Source of the DNA: Flavobacteriaceae bacterium
GTDB taxonomy: Bacteria; Bacteroidota; Bacteroidia; Flavobacteriales; Flavobacteriaceae
DNA: 64,000 nucleotides
Reading direction: 5' to 3'
Assembly (NCBI GenBank): GCA_026988355.1
Contig: JALSLK010000071.1
Location: 1-64,000, forward strand
Below are positions 26,902 to 35,898 of the stretch, piece after piece; position 1 is the stretch's first letter, and each line of letters starts with the position of its first letter. The notes under the pieces were generated by a model. The model worked only from the letters and a program-made list of their open reading frames with translations, was not told where the DNA came from and ran no database searches. Made by a program: the position numbers and the translations under genes.

Positions 26902-28253
26902 TGCTTAACTCACAAATTACATATTCAAAAAACCACCTTAACAAGTGGTTTTTTTTTATAAAATATCCATTATTTTTATTCATATCATTTTTATCTTGGA
27001 ATTTTTTTGGTCTATTATTTGTCCTAAATATTTATATTCTATTTAATTTTTTAGAAAAATCAAATAGAAAACCAACTCATTTTATTTCTTATTTTTTAGA
27101 AAGCTACTTTTTTATGCTTTTATGGCATTTGGGTGCAACTGGCTGGCTAATTACTATAGATAGTGGTGTATTTGCTATATTAGCTAATTCTATTATATTT
27201 TCAGTTCCTTTTGCAATTGTATTTATAAGTAAAAAAATACCTAAACAGATTTTGTTGATTTTTATTTGGGTACTATTTGAAATTTTAATCAATTCATTTT
27301 CTTTTTCTACTCCATTACTTACAATTGGCAATGCTCTTTCAAATCAAATCTATATTATTCAATGGTATAAATATACAAGTGTAATAGGCGGAAGTGTCTG
27401 GTTATTATTAATTACATATTTTATTTTTAATCGAAAAAAAAGTATCACTCTAATTCTTTTAGTCCTTCCTTCCTTTATTTCTATTGTCATTTTTTATAAA
27501 AGCAAAAATAACAACCTTCAATTAAAAAAACAGTTGACAGCTACAATCTTTAATCCTCAATATCATAAAGCCAATTCATCCTCAGATTTGAGTTTATATG
27601 TACAAAATAAATTGCAATATAAAACAGATTTACTTATTATGCCTGAATCTATAATACAATTTAATTCGATTAACTACACAAATACATTGACATATAAAAT
27701 ATTTCAAAAAATAATTTTAAAAAATAATTTACAAAATATATTCTTTGGCGTGGACATTAAATATAAAAAGAACAAAAGATTAAATGCAGCATTGTTTTTA
27801 TCAAAAAATCATTCATTATTAAAAGTAAAGAAAAAATTAGTGCCTTATAGTGAATATTTACCAAAAATATTTTCGTTTCTTAATTCTAAACCTTCTTATA
27901 TTTTTAATGTAAAAGATGATTCAAATAAAATAATATTAAATTATCATATTACACCTGTAATTTGCTATGAAGCCTTTTTTCCTTTTTATATTTCTAAAAA
28001 TTCTACTAATTCAAAATTAATTCTATTAATTGCCAGCGAACGATTTTTAAATGGTTCTTATTATGGTAAAAAACAATATAATAATATCTTAAAAATAAGG
28101 GCAATTGAAAATAACTTACCAATTATTAAATGTTCAAGTTATGGAAATTCTATGTTAATAAATGAAAAAGGTATAATTGTTGACGCATCAGATAATAAAG
28201 AATTTTACAATTTTAAAATACCAAATTATTTAATTAAAACCGACAAATTATGA
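26901..28253 (+). CDS. Short apolipoprotein N-acyltransferase-like membrane enzyme (cluster gene 3)
   Basis: The 450-residue protein has about six to seven N-terminal membrane segments (residues 15-200) and a C-terminal nitrilase domain with the Glu-Lys-Cys triad of Lnt: Glu249 (MPESI), Lys310 (KVKKKLVPYSEY) and Cys355 (VICYEAFFP). Lnt adds the third acyl chain to lipoproteins. At 450 residues it is shorter than the usual 500-540, and it lies in an accessory cluster rather than a housekeeping one, so it may be a specialised paralogue; whether another lnt exists in this genome cannot be seen here. An intrinsic-terminator sequence lies inside its first 20 codons. Confidence 0.78.
   Translation: MLNSQITYSKNHLNKWFFFIKYPLFLFISFLSWNFFGLLFVLNIYILFNFLEKSNRKPTHFISYFLESYFFMLLWHLGATGWLITIDSGVFAILANSIIFSVPFAIVFISKKIPKQILLIFIWVLFEILINSFSFSTPLLTIGNALSNQIYIIQWYKYTSVIGGSVWLLLITYFIFNRKKSITLILLVLPSFISIVIFYKSKNNNLQLKKQLTATIFNPQYHKANSSSDLSLYVQNKLQYKTDLLIMPESIIQFNSINYTNTLTYKIFQKIILKNNLQNIFFGVDIKYKKNKRLNAALFLSKNHSLLKVKKKLVPYSEYLPKIFSFLNSKPSYIFNVKDDSNKIILNYHITPVICYEAFFPFYISKNSTNSKLILLIASERFLNGSYYGKKQYNNILKIRAIENNLPIIKCSSYGNSMLINEKGIIVDASDNKEFYNFKIPNYLIKTDKL
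26927..26957 (+). terminator. Intrinsic-terminator-like hairpin inside the start of the Lnt-like gene
   Basis: A stem of AAAAAACCAC (26927-26936) with GTGGTTTTTT (26945-26954), an 8-nt loop and a run of nine T downstream makes a credible terminator 26 bp after the lipoprotein stop. It is read as codons 9-19 of the next gene. It could reduce expression of the two downstream genes relative to the first two. Confidence 0.6.
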
Positions 28254-29092
28254 AAAATTATTTATTCATTTTTACCCTTTTATTTTTTATAAATATAAAT
28301 TTACAAGCACAAAACAACAACACACAAACCGCCTTTTATAATATTGGCTTAGGTGGTGTTATGAGTAGTATTGGCGCTGCAATAAACAAAAAACCAAATG
28401 AAAAATTAGGGAAAGTAATGCTTAAAGGTTTTTTGCAAGGCGCCTTAGGTGGTACAGTAGTATATGGTAGTAAACAAATGGTATATCATTTTAATAAAAA
28501 AAACAAATTGGAGAATCTTTGGATGTCAAAATTAGTAAATTCCGCTGGTATTTCCATAATTGAAAATGCTTCATTAAATAATAATTTTTATGACAAATGG
28601 CATTTAAATATTGGTTTTAATCGGATTGAATTGGATACTAAAAATAAATTAAAATTAAGCTATAAATTGATGCCTACAGCTTTAATAGGAACATTTATAG
28701 CTGCAAACAATAATAAATTTAATTTTAAATATACTGTACAAACATTAACTCCTATTTTTATTTCTAAAAATACAGATAGACCAACCACTTCAGTCAATTC
28801 AATACATTTAAAGCAATCTGATGTGAGACGCAGTATGGCACACGAATTTATTCATACTTTACAATACGATGATTTTATGTCTGTAAATGTATTCTTTAAT
28901 AAACAAAAAATAAAATGGACAAATAAATATTCTTTTGTTCATAGTCAAAGCAAATGGTTATATATTGACCTTCCTGGAGGTATCACTTTAAGAAGTTTTT
29001 ATATCTTGGAGAATAATAATCAAAAGTGCTATTATGATAATTTTTTTGAAAACGAAGCTAACTTTTATTCTAATAAAAAACTATGCCCATAA
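28250..29092 (+). CDS. Secreted HExxH protein, possible zinc protease (cluster gene 4)
   Basis: The 280-residue product has a signal peptide ending near LQAQ (residue 21), a glycine-rich hydrophobic segment (about 33-75) and HEFIH at residues 198-202, with Glu267/Glu269 (FFENEANFYS) as possible third metal ligands. This is the gluzincin pattern HExxH...E, but I do not recognise the family and catalysis is not proven. It overlaps the Lnt-like gene by 4 bp (ATGA), so the two are translationally coupled. Its stop is 2 bp from that of the convergent HAD gene. Confidence 0.65.
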   Translation: MKNYLFIFTLLFFININLQAQNNNTQTAFYNIGLGGVMSSIGAAINKKPNEKLGKVMLKGFLQGALGGTVVYGSKQMVYHFNKKNKLENLWMSKLVNSAGISIIENASLNNNFYDKWHLNIGFNRIELDTKNKLKLSYKLMPTALIGTFIAANNNKFNFKYTVQTLTPIFISKNTDRPTTSVNSIHLKQSDVRRSMAHEFIHTLQYDDFMSVNVFFNKQKIKWTNKYSFVHSQSKWLYIDLPGGITLRSFYILENNNQKCYYDNFFENEANFYSNKKLCP

Positions 29093-29093
29093 T

Positions 29094-29495
29094 CTATTTA
29101 AACCCAAACCAGCCTTTTTTCTTTTTAGGCAATTGCGGTTCTTCATTTAATATATCTTGGTATATTTTTCCCCAATCTGGTAATTCGCCAAAATTACGAT
29201 CGTCTATAAAAATATCTGCATGTATTTTACGACTCATTATATCGTCTAAAATTTCTTCTGGATAACTTTTATTAACGGCATAAAACGCAATATCGTTTTC
29301 TTTGCAATACGCTACTGCTTCTTCTAATTTTCTTCCACTTCGATAGGTCCAAAGTATTAATCGGTGTCCTTTATTTTGCAATTTTCGTAAGGTCTCAAAA
29401 GCAAATAATCTTGGTTTTCCTATTTTTGGATACGCATCTTCTACTATGGTACCGTCAAAATCTACTGCTATTATTTTGGTGTTTTTTGGAAACAT
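29094..29495 (-). CDS. BT0820-type HAD-like hydrolase
   Basis: The 133-residue protein has HAD motif I, VDFDGTIVED (Asp12, Asp14), the conserved LILWTYRSG in motif II, and late acidic residues (ADIFIDDRNFG) in motif IV. It is a minimal HAD without a cap domain, like the Bacteroides BT0820 structure. The substrate is unknown, probably a small phosphate ester. It lies 1 bp after the decayed ORF6N gene on the same strand. Confidence 0.85.
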   Translation of the reverse strand: MFPKNTKIIAVDFDGTIVEDAYPKIGKPRLFAFETLRKLQNKGHRLILWTYRSGRKLEEAVAYCKENDIAFYAVNKSYPEEILDDIMSRKIHADIFIDDRNFGELPDWGKIYQDILNEEPQLPKKKKGWFGFK

Positions 29496-29496
29496 T

Positions 29497-29997
29497 TTAT
29501 TTTTTATATCCTATTTTGGTTCTTTGTTTTTCTTCTTTTTCTGGATTTTCTAATAGTTTTTGTAATACGTTATAAATCTCAGAAAACTGTTCGTTGTATT
29601 TAGATTCTAATTGCTTCATTTTTATTCTTATTTCTTCATGGTTACTAGATAGCTTTCTAAGTTCTACAAAGGTATCAATTATTTGGATACTCATCTTGAT
29701 TGCTATTTTACTGTTTAAAACACTAGATAACATTAAAATACCATGTTCTGTAAAGACAAAAGGCATATACTTTGTATGTCTTCCTCTCTTTAAGGTTGCA
29801 ATTTGCGATCTTAAAGAATTGTGTTCTTCTTCTGTAAGTTCAAACATAAAATGTTTAGGAAACCGTTCTATATTTCTTCTAACTTGTTCTTTTAATCTTT
29901 TTGTTTCAACACCAAAAAGTTCTGCTTAATCTTTGTCTAACATTACTTTTCGATTTTGTATTACGTATTTCTTATTAAGTATTATCTCGTTTGGCAT
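29497..29997 (-). pseudogene. ORF6N-domain DNA-binding protein with an in-frame stop
   Basis: The frame starts at ATG 29997 and reads normally except for a TAA at codon 24 (29926-29928), where the family has leucine (DLAELYGVETKRL; here D-stop-AELFGVETKRL). A single TTA to TAA change explains it. The rest is intact: VRRNIERFPKHFMFELTEEE, then FVFTEHGILMLSSVLNSKIA, then a coiled coil. ORF6N proteins are phage-related regulators. A 116-residue fragment could start at Met 29847 but would lack the N-terminal half of the domain. Confidence 0.85.
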
Positions 29998-30039
29998 TGT
30001 AATTTTGTTTTTTATACCATTTTTTTACTTTTTACTAAT

Positions 30040-31557
30040 TTATACTAAAGACTTCATATTCATTTCTTTTGGTTTTTTTATTTGCATTAAATCTAATATG
30101 GTTGGTGCTATATTTGCCAAAACTCCGTCTTGTATCTTTTTTATGTCTTTGTCTACTAAAATTAATGGTACTGGATTTATAGTATGTGCTGTATTTACAG
30201 AGCCATCTTCGTTTCGCATTTTTTCGCTATTTCCATGATCTGCTATTACGATACTTGTATACTCGTTTTCTAATGCTGTATTTACTACTTCTTTTAGACA
30301 TGCATCTACAGCTTCGGCTGCTTTTATTGCTGCTTTAAAATCTCCTGTATGTCCTACCATATCTGTATTTGCGAAATTTAGACACACAAAATCTGCTTCT
30401 TGTTTTTGTAATTCTAAGACAATCGCTTTTTTAATGTCGTTTGCACTCATTTCTGGTTGTAAATCGTAGGTTGCTACTTTTGGCGATGGACATAATATTC
30501 TTTTTTCTCCTTTAAATTCTTGCTCTCTTCCTCCTGAAAAGAAAAAGGTTACGTGTGGATATTTTTCTGTTTCTGCGATTCGTATTTGTTTTTTATTATT
30601 TCGTTCTAGTATTTCTCCAAGTGTATTGTTTAAATTATTACTTGGATATATTACTTTAATTCTTGTAAAAGAATCTTTATAGCTTACCATAGTTACAAAG
30701 TACAATTCCTTTTTTTGCATATCAAACTTTGGAAAATTTTCTTGTGATAAGACTTGTGTTAATTCTCGTCCTCTGTCTGTTCTAAAGTTAAAATAAATGA
30801 CAACATCTCCTTTTTCTATGGTTGTTATTGGCTTTTCGTTTGCATCTATTTTTACAATGGGTTTGATAAACTCATCGGTTATATTATTGGCATAACTTTT
30901 TTGTATACTCTCTTTTATATTTGTTGTTTTTTCTCCTTTCCCATGTACCAATAAATCGTATGCCAATTTTACACGTTCCCAGCGTTTATCTCTATCCATT
31001 GCATAATATCTACCTATAACTGTTGCTAGTTTTCCAGTCGTTTTTTGCATGTAATTTTCTAGCTCTGTAATAAAACCTTTTCCTGATTTTGGGTCGCAAT
31101 CTCGACCATCTGTAAATGCGTGTACATATACATTTCTTAGTTCGGATTTATGTGCTGCTCTTAATAAGCCTTTTAAATGATTTATGTGTGCGTGTATTCC
31201 TCCATCAGAAACTAATCCTATAAAATGTACATTCTTTTGATTCTTTTTTGCATATTGAAATGCTTTTTGGAGTTCTATTTCTGTATCTAATGTTTTTTCT
31301 TCTACTGCTTTATTTATTTTTACTAAGTTTTGATAGACTATCCTTCCTGCTCCTAGATTCGTATGCCCTACTTCCGAATTTCCCATTTGCCCTTCTGGCA
31401 AACCTACATGTAAACCATCGGTACGCAAACTTGCACTTGGATAGGTTTTTAATAAACTATCAAAAAAAGGAGTGTTTGCTTGATGTATTGCAGATACTTC
31501 TGGATTTTGTGTAATTCCCCAGCCATCTAATATTATTAAAATTACTTTCTTTTGCAT
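30040..31557 (-). CDS. gpmI: 2,3-bisphosphoglycerate-independent phosphoglycerate mutase
   Basis: GpmI interconverts 3- and 2-phosphoglycerate using two manganese ions. The 505-residue product has the usual length, with metal Asp11 (ILDGWG), the phosphoserine nucleophile Ser61 in GQMGNSEVGHTNLG, DGRDCDPKSG and the C-terminal metal sites NFANTDMVGHTGD and VIADHGN. It stands alone between the ORF6N remnant and the DUF4296 gene. Confidence 0.97.
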   Translation of the reverse strand: MQKKVILIILDGWGITQNPEVSAIHQANTPFFDSLLKTYPSASLRTDGLHVGLPEGQMGNSEVGHTNLGAGRIVYQNLVKINKAVEEKTLDTEIELQKAFQYAKKNQKNVHFIGLVSDGGIHAHINHLKGLLRAAHKSELRNVYVHAFTDGRDCDPKSGKGFITELENYMQKTTGKLATVIGRYYAMDRDKRWERVKLAYDLLVHGKGEKTTNIKESIQKSYANNITDEFIKPIVKIDANEKPITTIEKGDVVIYFNFRTDRGRELTQVLSQENFPKFDMQKKELYFVTMVSYKDSFTRIKVIYPSNNLNNTLGEILERNNKKQIRIAETEKYPHVTFFFSGGREQEFKGEKRILCPSPKVATYDLQPEMSANDIKKAIVLELQKQEADFVCLNFANTDMVGHTGDFKAAIKAAEAVDACLKEVVNTALENEYTSIVIADHGNSEKMRNEDGSVNTAHTINPVPLILVDKDIKKIQDGVLANIAPTILDLMQIKKPKEMNMKSLV

Positions 31558-31620
31558 GTTATCTATCGCTTAATTTATTACTATTTATTTTATGCGAAGA
31601 TACGATTTTTTGCTTGTAAT

Positions 31621-32079
31621 TTACATTCCTGCTGGACTTGGATTCGCTGAAGTTTTTCTTTTTTTTATTTTCTTTTTTTGTGAATTATTCATTCGTTCTT
31701 TAAGTAGTTTGTCTTTATCTACCTTTAATAATGAATCTATTTTTTTGCCTATTTTTTCGTATTTGGCTAATGAATCTTTTAGTCTTAGATGGACTTTTTT
31801 ATAAATTTCTTGGTATTCTTCTATATTGTTAACGTAATAATTATTATTTTCTCTGAATTGTGCGCTATCTATCTTATATTTTTCAAAAACTAAAGCCATA
31901 TAATTTTTGCCTTTTTGTAATTTTTTATTTTTAAAATTTTTTGTTTTTGCTGCTATTTTCATTGCTACCAACAAATCAACCATTTTTTCTTTTGGTATAA
32001 AATTAGCTGGTTTATCAACCACTTTTGGTTTACAAGAATATATAAGTACAAGCAGTAGTATGTATCGTATGTTTTTCAT
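31621..32079 (-). CDS. DUF4296 lipoprotein
   Basis: The 152-residue product has lipobox IYSC (Cys16). It then reads PANFIPKEKMVDLLVAMKIAAKTKN, the start of the DUF4296 domain. It is mostly charged helices (LRLKDSLAKYEKIGKKIDSLL) with a very basic C-terminus. The function is unknown. It lies 3 bp after the dihydroorotase gene; the pyrC/DUF4296 pairing recurs in Flavobacteria as far as I recall. Confidence 0.8.
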   Translation of the reverse strand: MKNIRYILLLVLIYSCKPKVVDKPANFIPKEKMVDLLVAMKIAAKTKNFKNKKLQKGKNYMALVFEKYKIDSAQFRENNNYYVNNIEEYQEIYKKVHLRLKDSLAKYEKIGKKIDSLLKVDKDKLLKERMNNSQKKKIKKRKTSANPSPAGM

Positions 32080-32082
32080 TTT

Positions 32083-33417
32083 TTATCGATTAAATAATAA
32101 TCTTTTTCCTTTAATAGTATCGTTAAATTTTCCTTGATTGTAGATTATTTCTCCATTTACAAAGGTAGTTAAAATTGTAGATGAAAATGTAGTTCCTTCA
32201 AAAGGTGACCATCCACATTTATAGAGTATATTTTCTTTGGATACTTTTTGTGATTGATTCAAATCTACCAATACCAAGTCTGCATAATAGCCTTCTTTTA
32301 TATAGCCTCTTTTTTCTATTTTATACATTATTGCTGGATTATGACATGCTTTTTCCACAATTTTTTCTATGGTTATTTTTCCGTCTTTAGACATCTCTAA
32401 TAGTGCCAATAATGCGTGTTGTACTAATGGTCCTCCACTTGGTGCTTTGGTATATACTTGCTGTTTTTCTTCTAAGGTATGTGGCGCATGATCGGTTGCT
32501 ATAATATCTATTTTATCTTCTAAAAGTGCTTGTAATAGTTTTTCTTTATCTTTTTTTGTTTTTACTGCTGGATTCCATTTTATCAAACTTCCCTTTGTTT
32601 TATAATCGCTATCATCAAACCACAAATGATGCACACATACTTCTGCTGTAATTTGTTTTTCTGCTAGCGGATTTTTATTGGTAAACAAGTCTATTTCTTT
32701 TGCTGTCGACAGATGATATATATGTAATCTTGCTCCTGTTCTCTTTGCTAATGCTATTGCTTTTGACGACGATAAATAACAAGCCTCTTCGCTTCGTATT
32801 ATTGGATGTAATTCCATCGGAATATCATCTCCATATTTCGCTTTGTATTTCGCTAAATTGTTTTGGATTGTCGTTTCATCTTCACAATGTACTGCGATAA
32901 GCATTTTTGTAGATGCAAAAATTTTCTCTAATACTTCTTCGTTATCTACCAACATATTTCCTGTTGACGAGCCTAAAAACAATTTTATTGCTGCCACATT
33001 TTTAGGATTTGTTTTTAATATTTCGTCTAAATTATCATTTGTTCCTCCAAACATAAAAGAATAATTTGCATACGATGTTTTGGATGCTATATCGAATTTT
33101 TCGGCTAATAATTCTTGTGTTGTTGCTTGTGGTATTGTATTTGGCATTTCGATAAATGATGTTATTCCTCCTGCTACTGCTGCTTTAGATTCGGTTTCTA
33201 TATTTGCTTTATGTGTTAACCCTGGTTCTCTAAAATGTACTTGGTCGTCTATTAGTCCTGGTAATAAATAGTTGTCCGACGCATCAATTATCTTTACTTT
33301 TTCTGTTATGGAAATTTCTTTTGCGATACGAATAATAATTCCTTCGTAAATTAAAACGTCTCGCTTATGTGTTTGCCCTTCGTTTACAATAGTTGCATTT
33401 TTTATTAAAATTTGCAT
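32083..33417 (-). CDS. pyrC: Dihydroorotase
   Basis: PyrC interconverts carbamoyl aspartate and dihydroorotate in pyrimidine synthesis. The 444-residue amidohydrolase has the metal region DDQVHFREPG (His61, Arg63) and IATDHAPHT with the catalytic aspartate. The first histidine of the usual HxH is Gln59; I recall this DQVHFREPG form in other Bacteroidetes, so it is probably a lineage trait and not a defect. It lies in a tight three-gene run with dpm (2 bp gap) and DUF4296 (3 bp gap). Confidence 0.93.
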   Translation of the reverse strand: MQILIKNATIVNEGQTHKRDVLIYEGIIIRIAKEISITEKVKIIDASDNYLLPGLIDDQVHFREPGLTHKANIETESKAAVAGGITSFIEMPNTIPQATTQELLAEKFDIASKTSYANYSFMFGGTNDNLDEILKTNPKNVAAIKLFLGSSTGNMLVDNEEVLEKIFASTKMLIAVHCEDETTIQNNLAKYKAKYGDDIPMELHPIIRSEEACYLSSSKAIALAKRTGARLHIYHLSTAKEIDLFTNKNPLAEKQITAEVCVHHLWFDDSDYKTKGSLIKWNPAVKTKKDKEKLLQALLEDKIDIIATDHAPHTLEEKQQVYTKAPSGGPLVQHALLALLEMSKDGKITIEKIVEKACHNPAIMYKIEKRGYIKEGYYADLVLVDLNQSQKVSKENILYKCGWSPFEGTTFSSTILTTFVNGEIIYNQGKFNDTIKGKRLLFNR

Positions 33418-33419
33418 GG

Positions 33420-34148
33420 TTAGGTTTGTTTTGTAATTCCTTTTAGTTTCATTTTTATCACTCCAAAAATTGCTTCCGATATTATAGATCCTGACATTTT
33501 AGACTCTCCTGCTATTCTATCGGTAAATACAATTTCTACCTCTTTAATTTTAAATCCATGTTTCCATGCCTTAAATTTCATTTCTATCTGAAAAGCATAT
33601 CCTACAAAATGTATGTTTTCTAAATTTATTGTTTCTAATACTTTTCTGGTATAACAAACAAATCCTGCTGTGGTATCGTAGATTGGCATTCTTGTAATAA
33701 AGCGTACATATTTTGATGCTAAAACGGATAGTACAATCCGTTTAAAATCCCAATTTACTACATTTATTTTTCCTTTTATATATCGAGATCCTATTGACAT
33801 ATCTGCTTTTTCTTCTTTACAAGTTTCATACAATCGTACTAGATCTTTTGGATTGTGCGAAAAATCTGCATCCATTTCGATGATATAATCGTATTTTTTT
33901 CGAATTGCCCATTTGAATCCATGAATATATGCTGCCCCTAATCCTTCTTTTTCTTTTCTATTTTCGATAAATAATCTTTCTGGAAATTCTTTTTGTAATT
34001 CTACTACAATTTTTGCAGTACCATCTGGAGAACTATCGTCTACTATTAATATATCAAATGCTTTTTTTTGCAAAAAAGTGGCTTTAATAATACGCTCGAC
34101 ATTCTCTTTTTCATTATACGTTGGTATGATTACAAGTGTATTGTTCAT
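33420..34148 (-). CDS. Polyprenol monophosphomannose synthase-like glycosyltransferase
   Basis: This 242-residue GT2 enzyme is of the DPM1 type, with IPTYNEKENVERII, the nucleotide site VDDSSPDGTA and the DxD-like MDADFSHNP. DPM1-type enzymes move mannose from GDP-mannose to a lipid carrier at the inner face of the membrane. There is no C-terminal membrane segment, as in Ppm1/DPM1 short forms. Its -7 element TACCTTTG is at 34167-34174. The downstream protein mannosylation could involve the DUF2723 protein at the window end, but the two are not linked. Confidence 0.9.
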   Translation of the reverse strand: MNNTLVIIPTYNEKENVERIIKATFLQKKAFDILIVDDSSPDGTAKIVVELQKEFPERLFIENRKEKEGLGAAYIHGFKWAIRKKYDYIIEMDADFSHNPKDLVRLYETCKEEKADMSIGSRYIKGKINVVNWDFKRIVLSVLASKYVRFITRMPIYDTTAGFVCYTRKVLETINLENIHFVGYAFQIEMKFKAWKHGFKIKEVEIVFTDRIAGESKMSGSIISEAIFGVIKMKLKGITKQT

Positions 34149-34166
34149 TAATTTAATTTATTATGA

Positions 34167-34174
34167 CAAAGGTA
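34167..34174 (-). promoter_or_regulatory. -7 element of the dpm-pyrC-DUF4296 operon
   Basis: TACCTTTG on the minus strand matches TAnnTTTG, 18 bp before the ATG at 34148. Confidence 0.5.
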
Positions 34175-34227
34175 AAACAAAATATTGCTAAATTTGTTAT
34201 TCGTTAATTTACATTTAACAAACCTTT

Positions 34228-34884
34228 ATGATTAGTTCTCTTGCCACCAATAATTGGGTTACTATTGTCATTATTTTAATGATTGGTATTTTGGTTGCTC
34301 TAAATTTTTTATATAAAATTCAGTTTTCTAAATTTATTTCTTTAACATTTATAAATCAATATTTTGCAGATTATGCAAATAAAACATCTTCTTTGTTTAA
34401 TCCTTTTAATTTATTTTTATTTTTATTTCAGATAAGTGCGTATACTTTACTCTTGTTAAAGGTAAATGTATTATTAACAGTAACTATTGAAAAAAATCAA
34501 TTATTTTCTTTTTTTAAAACTGCTTTATTATTAACTTCTATTTATGTTATTCGATATTTTATTGGTAAAGTTATTGCCGTAATTGTACAAATGGAAAAAG
34601 AACAAAATCTACTTACTTTTATTAAAATGAGTCATTTGTCTAAAATTTCCATTCTTATTTTTCCTGCAATTATTATTTTGTACTATTCACCATCTAATAG
34701 CGATCTATTATCTAAAATTATTATTGTACTAACTGGTATCATTTTATTGTTTAAATACCTTCAAATTTTATCTCAAAATCAAAAAATGATTTTTAGTAAT
34801 TTGTTTTATTTTATTTTGTATCTTTGCGCTCTCGAAATCACACCTTTATTATATTTTTTTAAGTTATTCATAAACAAGGTGTGA
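34228..34884 (+). CDS. DUF4271 membrane protein
   Basis: The 218-residue protein has about six hydrophobic segments, starting with WVTIVIILMIGILVALNFLY and followed by a loop with SKFISLTFINQYFADY, typical of DUF4271. It sits in the inner membrane and has no known function. In Flavobacteria it usually precedes hemD, as here. Confidence 0.82.
   Translation: MISSLATNNWVTIVIILMIGILVALNFLYKIQFSKFISLTFINQYFADYANKTSSLFNPFNLFLFLFQISAYTLLLLKVNVLLTVTIEKNQLFSFFKTALLLTSIYVIRYFIGKVIAVIVQMEKEQNLLTFIKMSHLSKISILIFPAIIILYYSPSNSDLLSKIIIVLTGIILLFKYLQILSQNQKMIFSNLFYFILYLCALEITPLLYFFKLFINKV
34819..34826 (+). promoter_or_regulatory. Possible hemD promoter inside the DUF4271 gene
   Basis: TATCTTTG matches TAnnTTTG. 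It would give hemD a leader of about 95 nt containing the inverted repeat TCACACCTT (34838-34846) / AAGGTGTGA (34877-34885). Confidence 0.35.
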
Positions 34885-34926
34885 GAACTTAAGGGTTATC
34901 CTTTTTAATATAAAAAAGTAGTACAA

Positions 34927-35676
34927 ATGATGAAAGTAAAAACTATTTTAGTTTCTCAACCGGAACCAACAACACAAAAATCTCCTTATTTCACCTTATC
35001 TGATAAGCAAAAAGTAAAAATCGATTTTAGATCGTTTATCCATGTTGAAGGTGTTGAACCTAAAGATGTAAGAGCTCAAAAAATTGATTTTTCAAATTTT
35101 ACAGCTGTAATTTTTACTAGTAGAAATGCTATTGATAATTATTTTAGACTTGCCGAAGAAATGCGTTATACTGTGCCTGATGACATGCGCTATTTTTGTC
35201 AATCGGAAGCTGTATCGTATTATTTACAAAATTATGTTGTTTATAGAAAACGTAAAATTTATGTTGGTACTCGTACTTTTGCTGAATTAATAAAGTTGAT
35301 TAAAAAGCATAAAACGGAAACTTTTTTATTGCCTTCTTCGGATAAATTAAAGCCTGAAATTCCTAAAACTTTAAATAGTTTGGGTATAAAATGGAGCAAA
35401 GCAACTATGTTTAGAACAGTAGTTAGTGACTTATCTGATTTAGAGAATGTTTTTTATGACATTCTTGTATTTTTTAGTCCTAGTGGAATTAAATCTTTAT
35501 TTGAAAATTTTCCTGGCTACCAACAAAAAAATACACGCATTGCTGTTTTTGGTAATACCACTATTAAAGCTGCAGAAGAATTTGGTTTAACTGTAAATAT
35601 TGCTGCTCCTACGAAAGAAACTCCTTCGATGACTTCGGCACTAGAACATTATATTATAGAAGCGAATAAACGATAG
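34927..35676 (+). CDS. hemD: Uroporphyrinogen-III synthase
   Basis: HemD closes and inverts ring D of the tetrapyrrole. The 249-residue product fits the two-domain fold of this weakly conserved family: VKTILVSQPEP at the start, FTAVIFTSRNAIDNYF (the usual 'iFTSxnav' strand), then DILVFFSPSGIKSLF and RIAVFGNTTIKAAEEFGL in the second half, which correspond to the standard 'FtSpsgv..f' and 'iGptTa..a...G' motifs. Confidence 0.9.
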   Translation: MMKVKTILVSQPEPTTQKSPYFTLSDKQKVKIDFRSFIHVEGVEPKDVRAQKIDFSNFTAVIFTSRNAIDNYFRLAEEMRYTVPDDMRYFCQSEAVSYYLQNYVVYRKRKIYVGTRTFAELIKLIKKHKTETFLLPSSDKLKPEIPKTLNSLGIKWSKATMFRTVVSDLSDLENVFYDILVFFSPSGIKSLFENFPGYQQKNTRIAVFGNTTIKAAEEFGLTVNIAAPTKETPSMTSALEHYIIEANKR

Positions 35677-35898
35677 TTATTCTTCTATTTCACTTTGTTG
35701 ATTTGTTCTTTTAATTGCATTTAGCCATCCTTTGTATTTTTTATTTCGTTCGTTTAACCCAAATTATTCACAGGTTTTCGTTATGAAGATGATTTTTGTA
35801 CTTTTGATAGTATTTTTTTTGGTATATCTAAGGCTTCTAAAATTACTTTATCCCATTTCAAATTAACAATATCTCTAGATGCATTTGTATGGTCTGTT
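35677..35898 (-). pseudogene. glpK: Glycerol kinase remnant
   Basis: Two pieces of GlpK survive on the minus strand. The 5' piece reads [16 protein letters not shown] then [19 protein letters not shown] and ends at a TAA; it matches the region of E. coli GlpK with TDYTNASR and LEVLDIPREMLPEV. The 3' piece, in another frame, reads LNERNKKYKGWLNAIKR and ends at 35677; it matches the GlpK C-terminus (ERNYRYAGWKKAVKR). About 200 codons between them and everything before TDHTNASR are gone. The 5' side abuts repeat copy C at 35899. This is a decayed gene, not a coding one. Confidence 0.82.

Noticed and set aside
32083-33417. Dihydroorotase as inactive because of Gln59
   Set aside because: I recall the DQVHFREPG form in other Bacteroidetes enzymes, and the rest of the active site is intact.
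34838-34885. Inverted repeat TCACACCTT/AAGGTGTGA as a hemD riboswitch
   Set aside because: The 30-nt loop is AT-rich without a known riboswitch core; noted only in the promoter entry.
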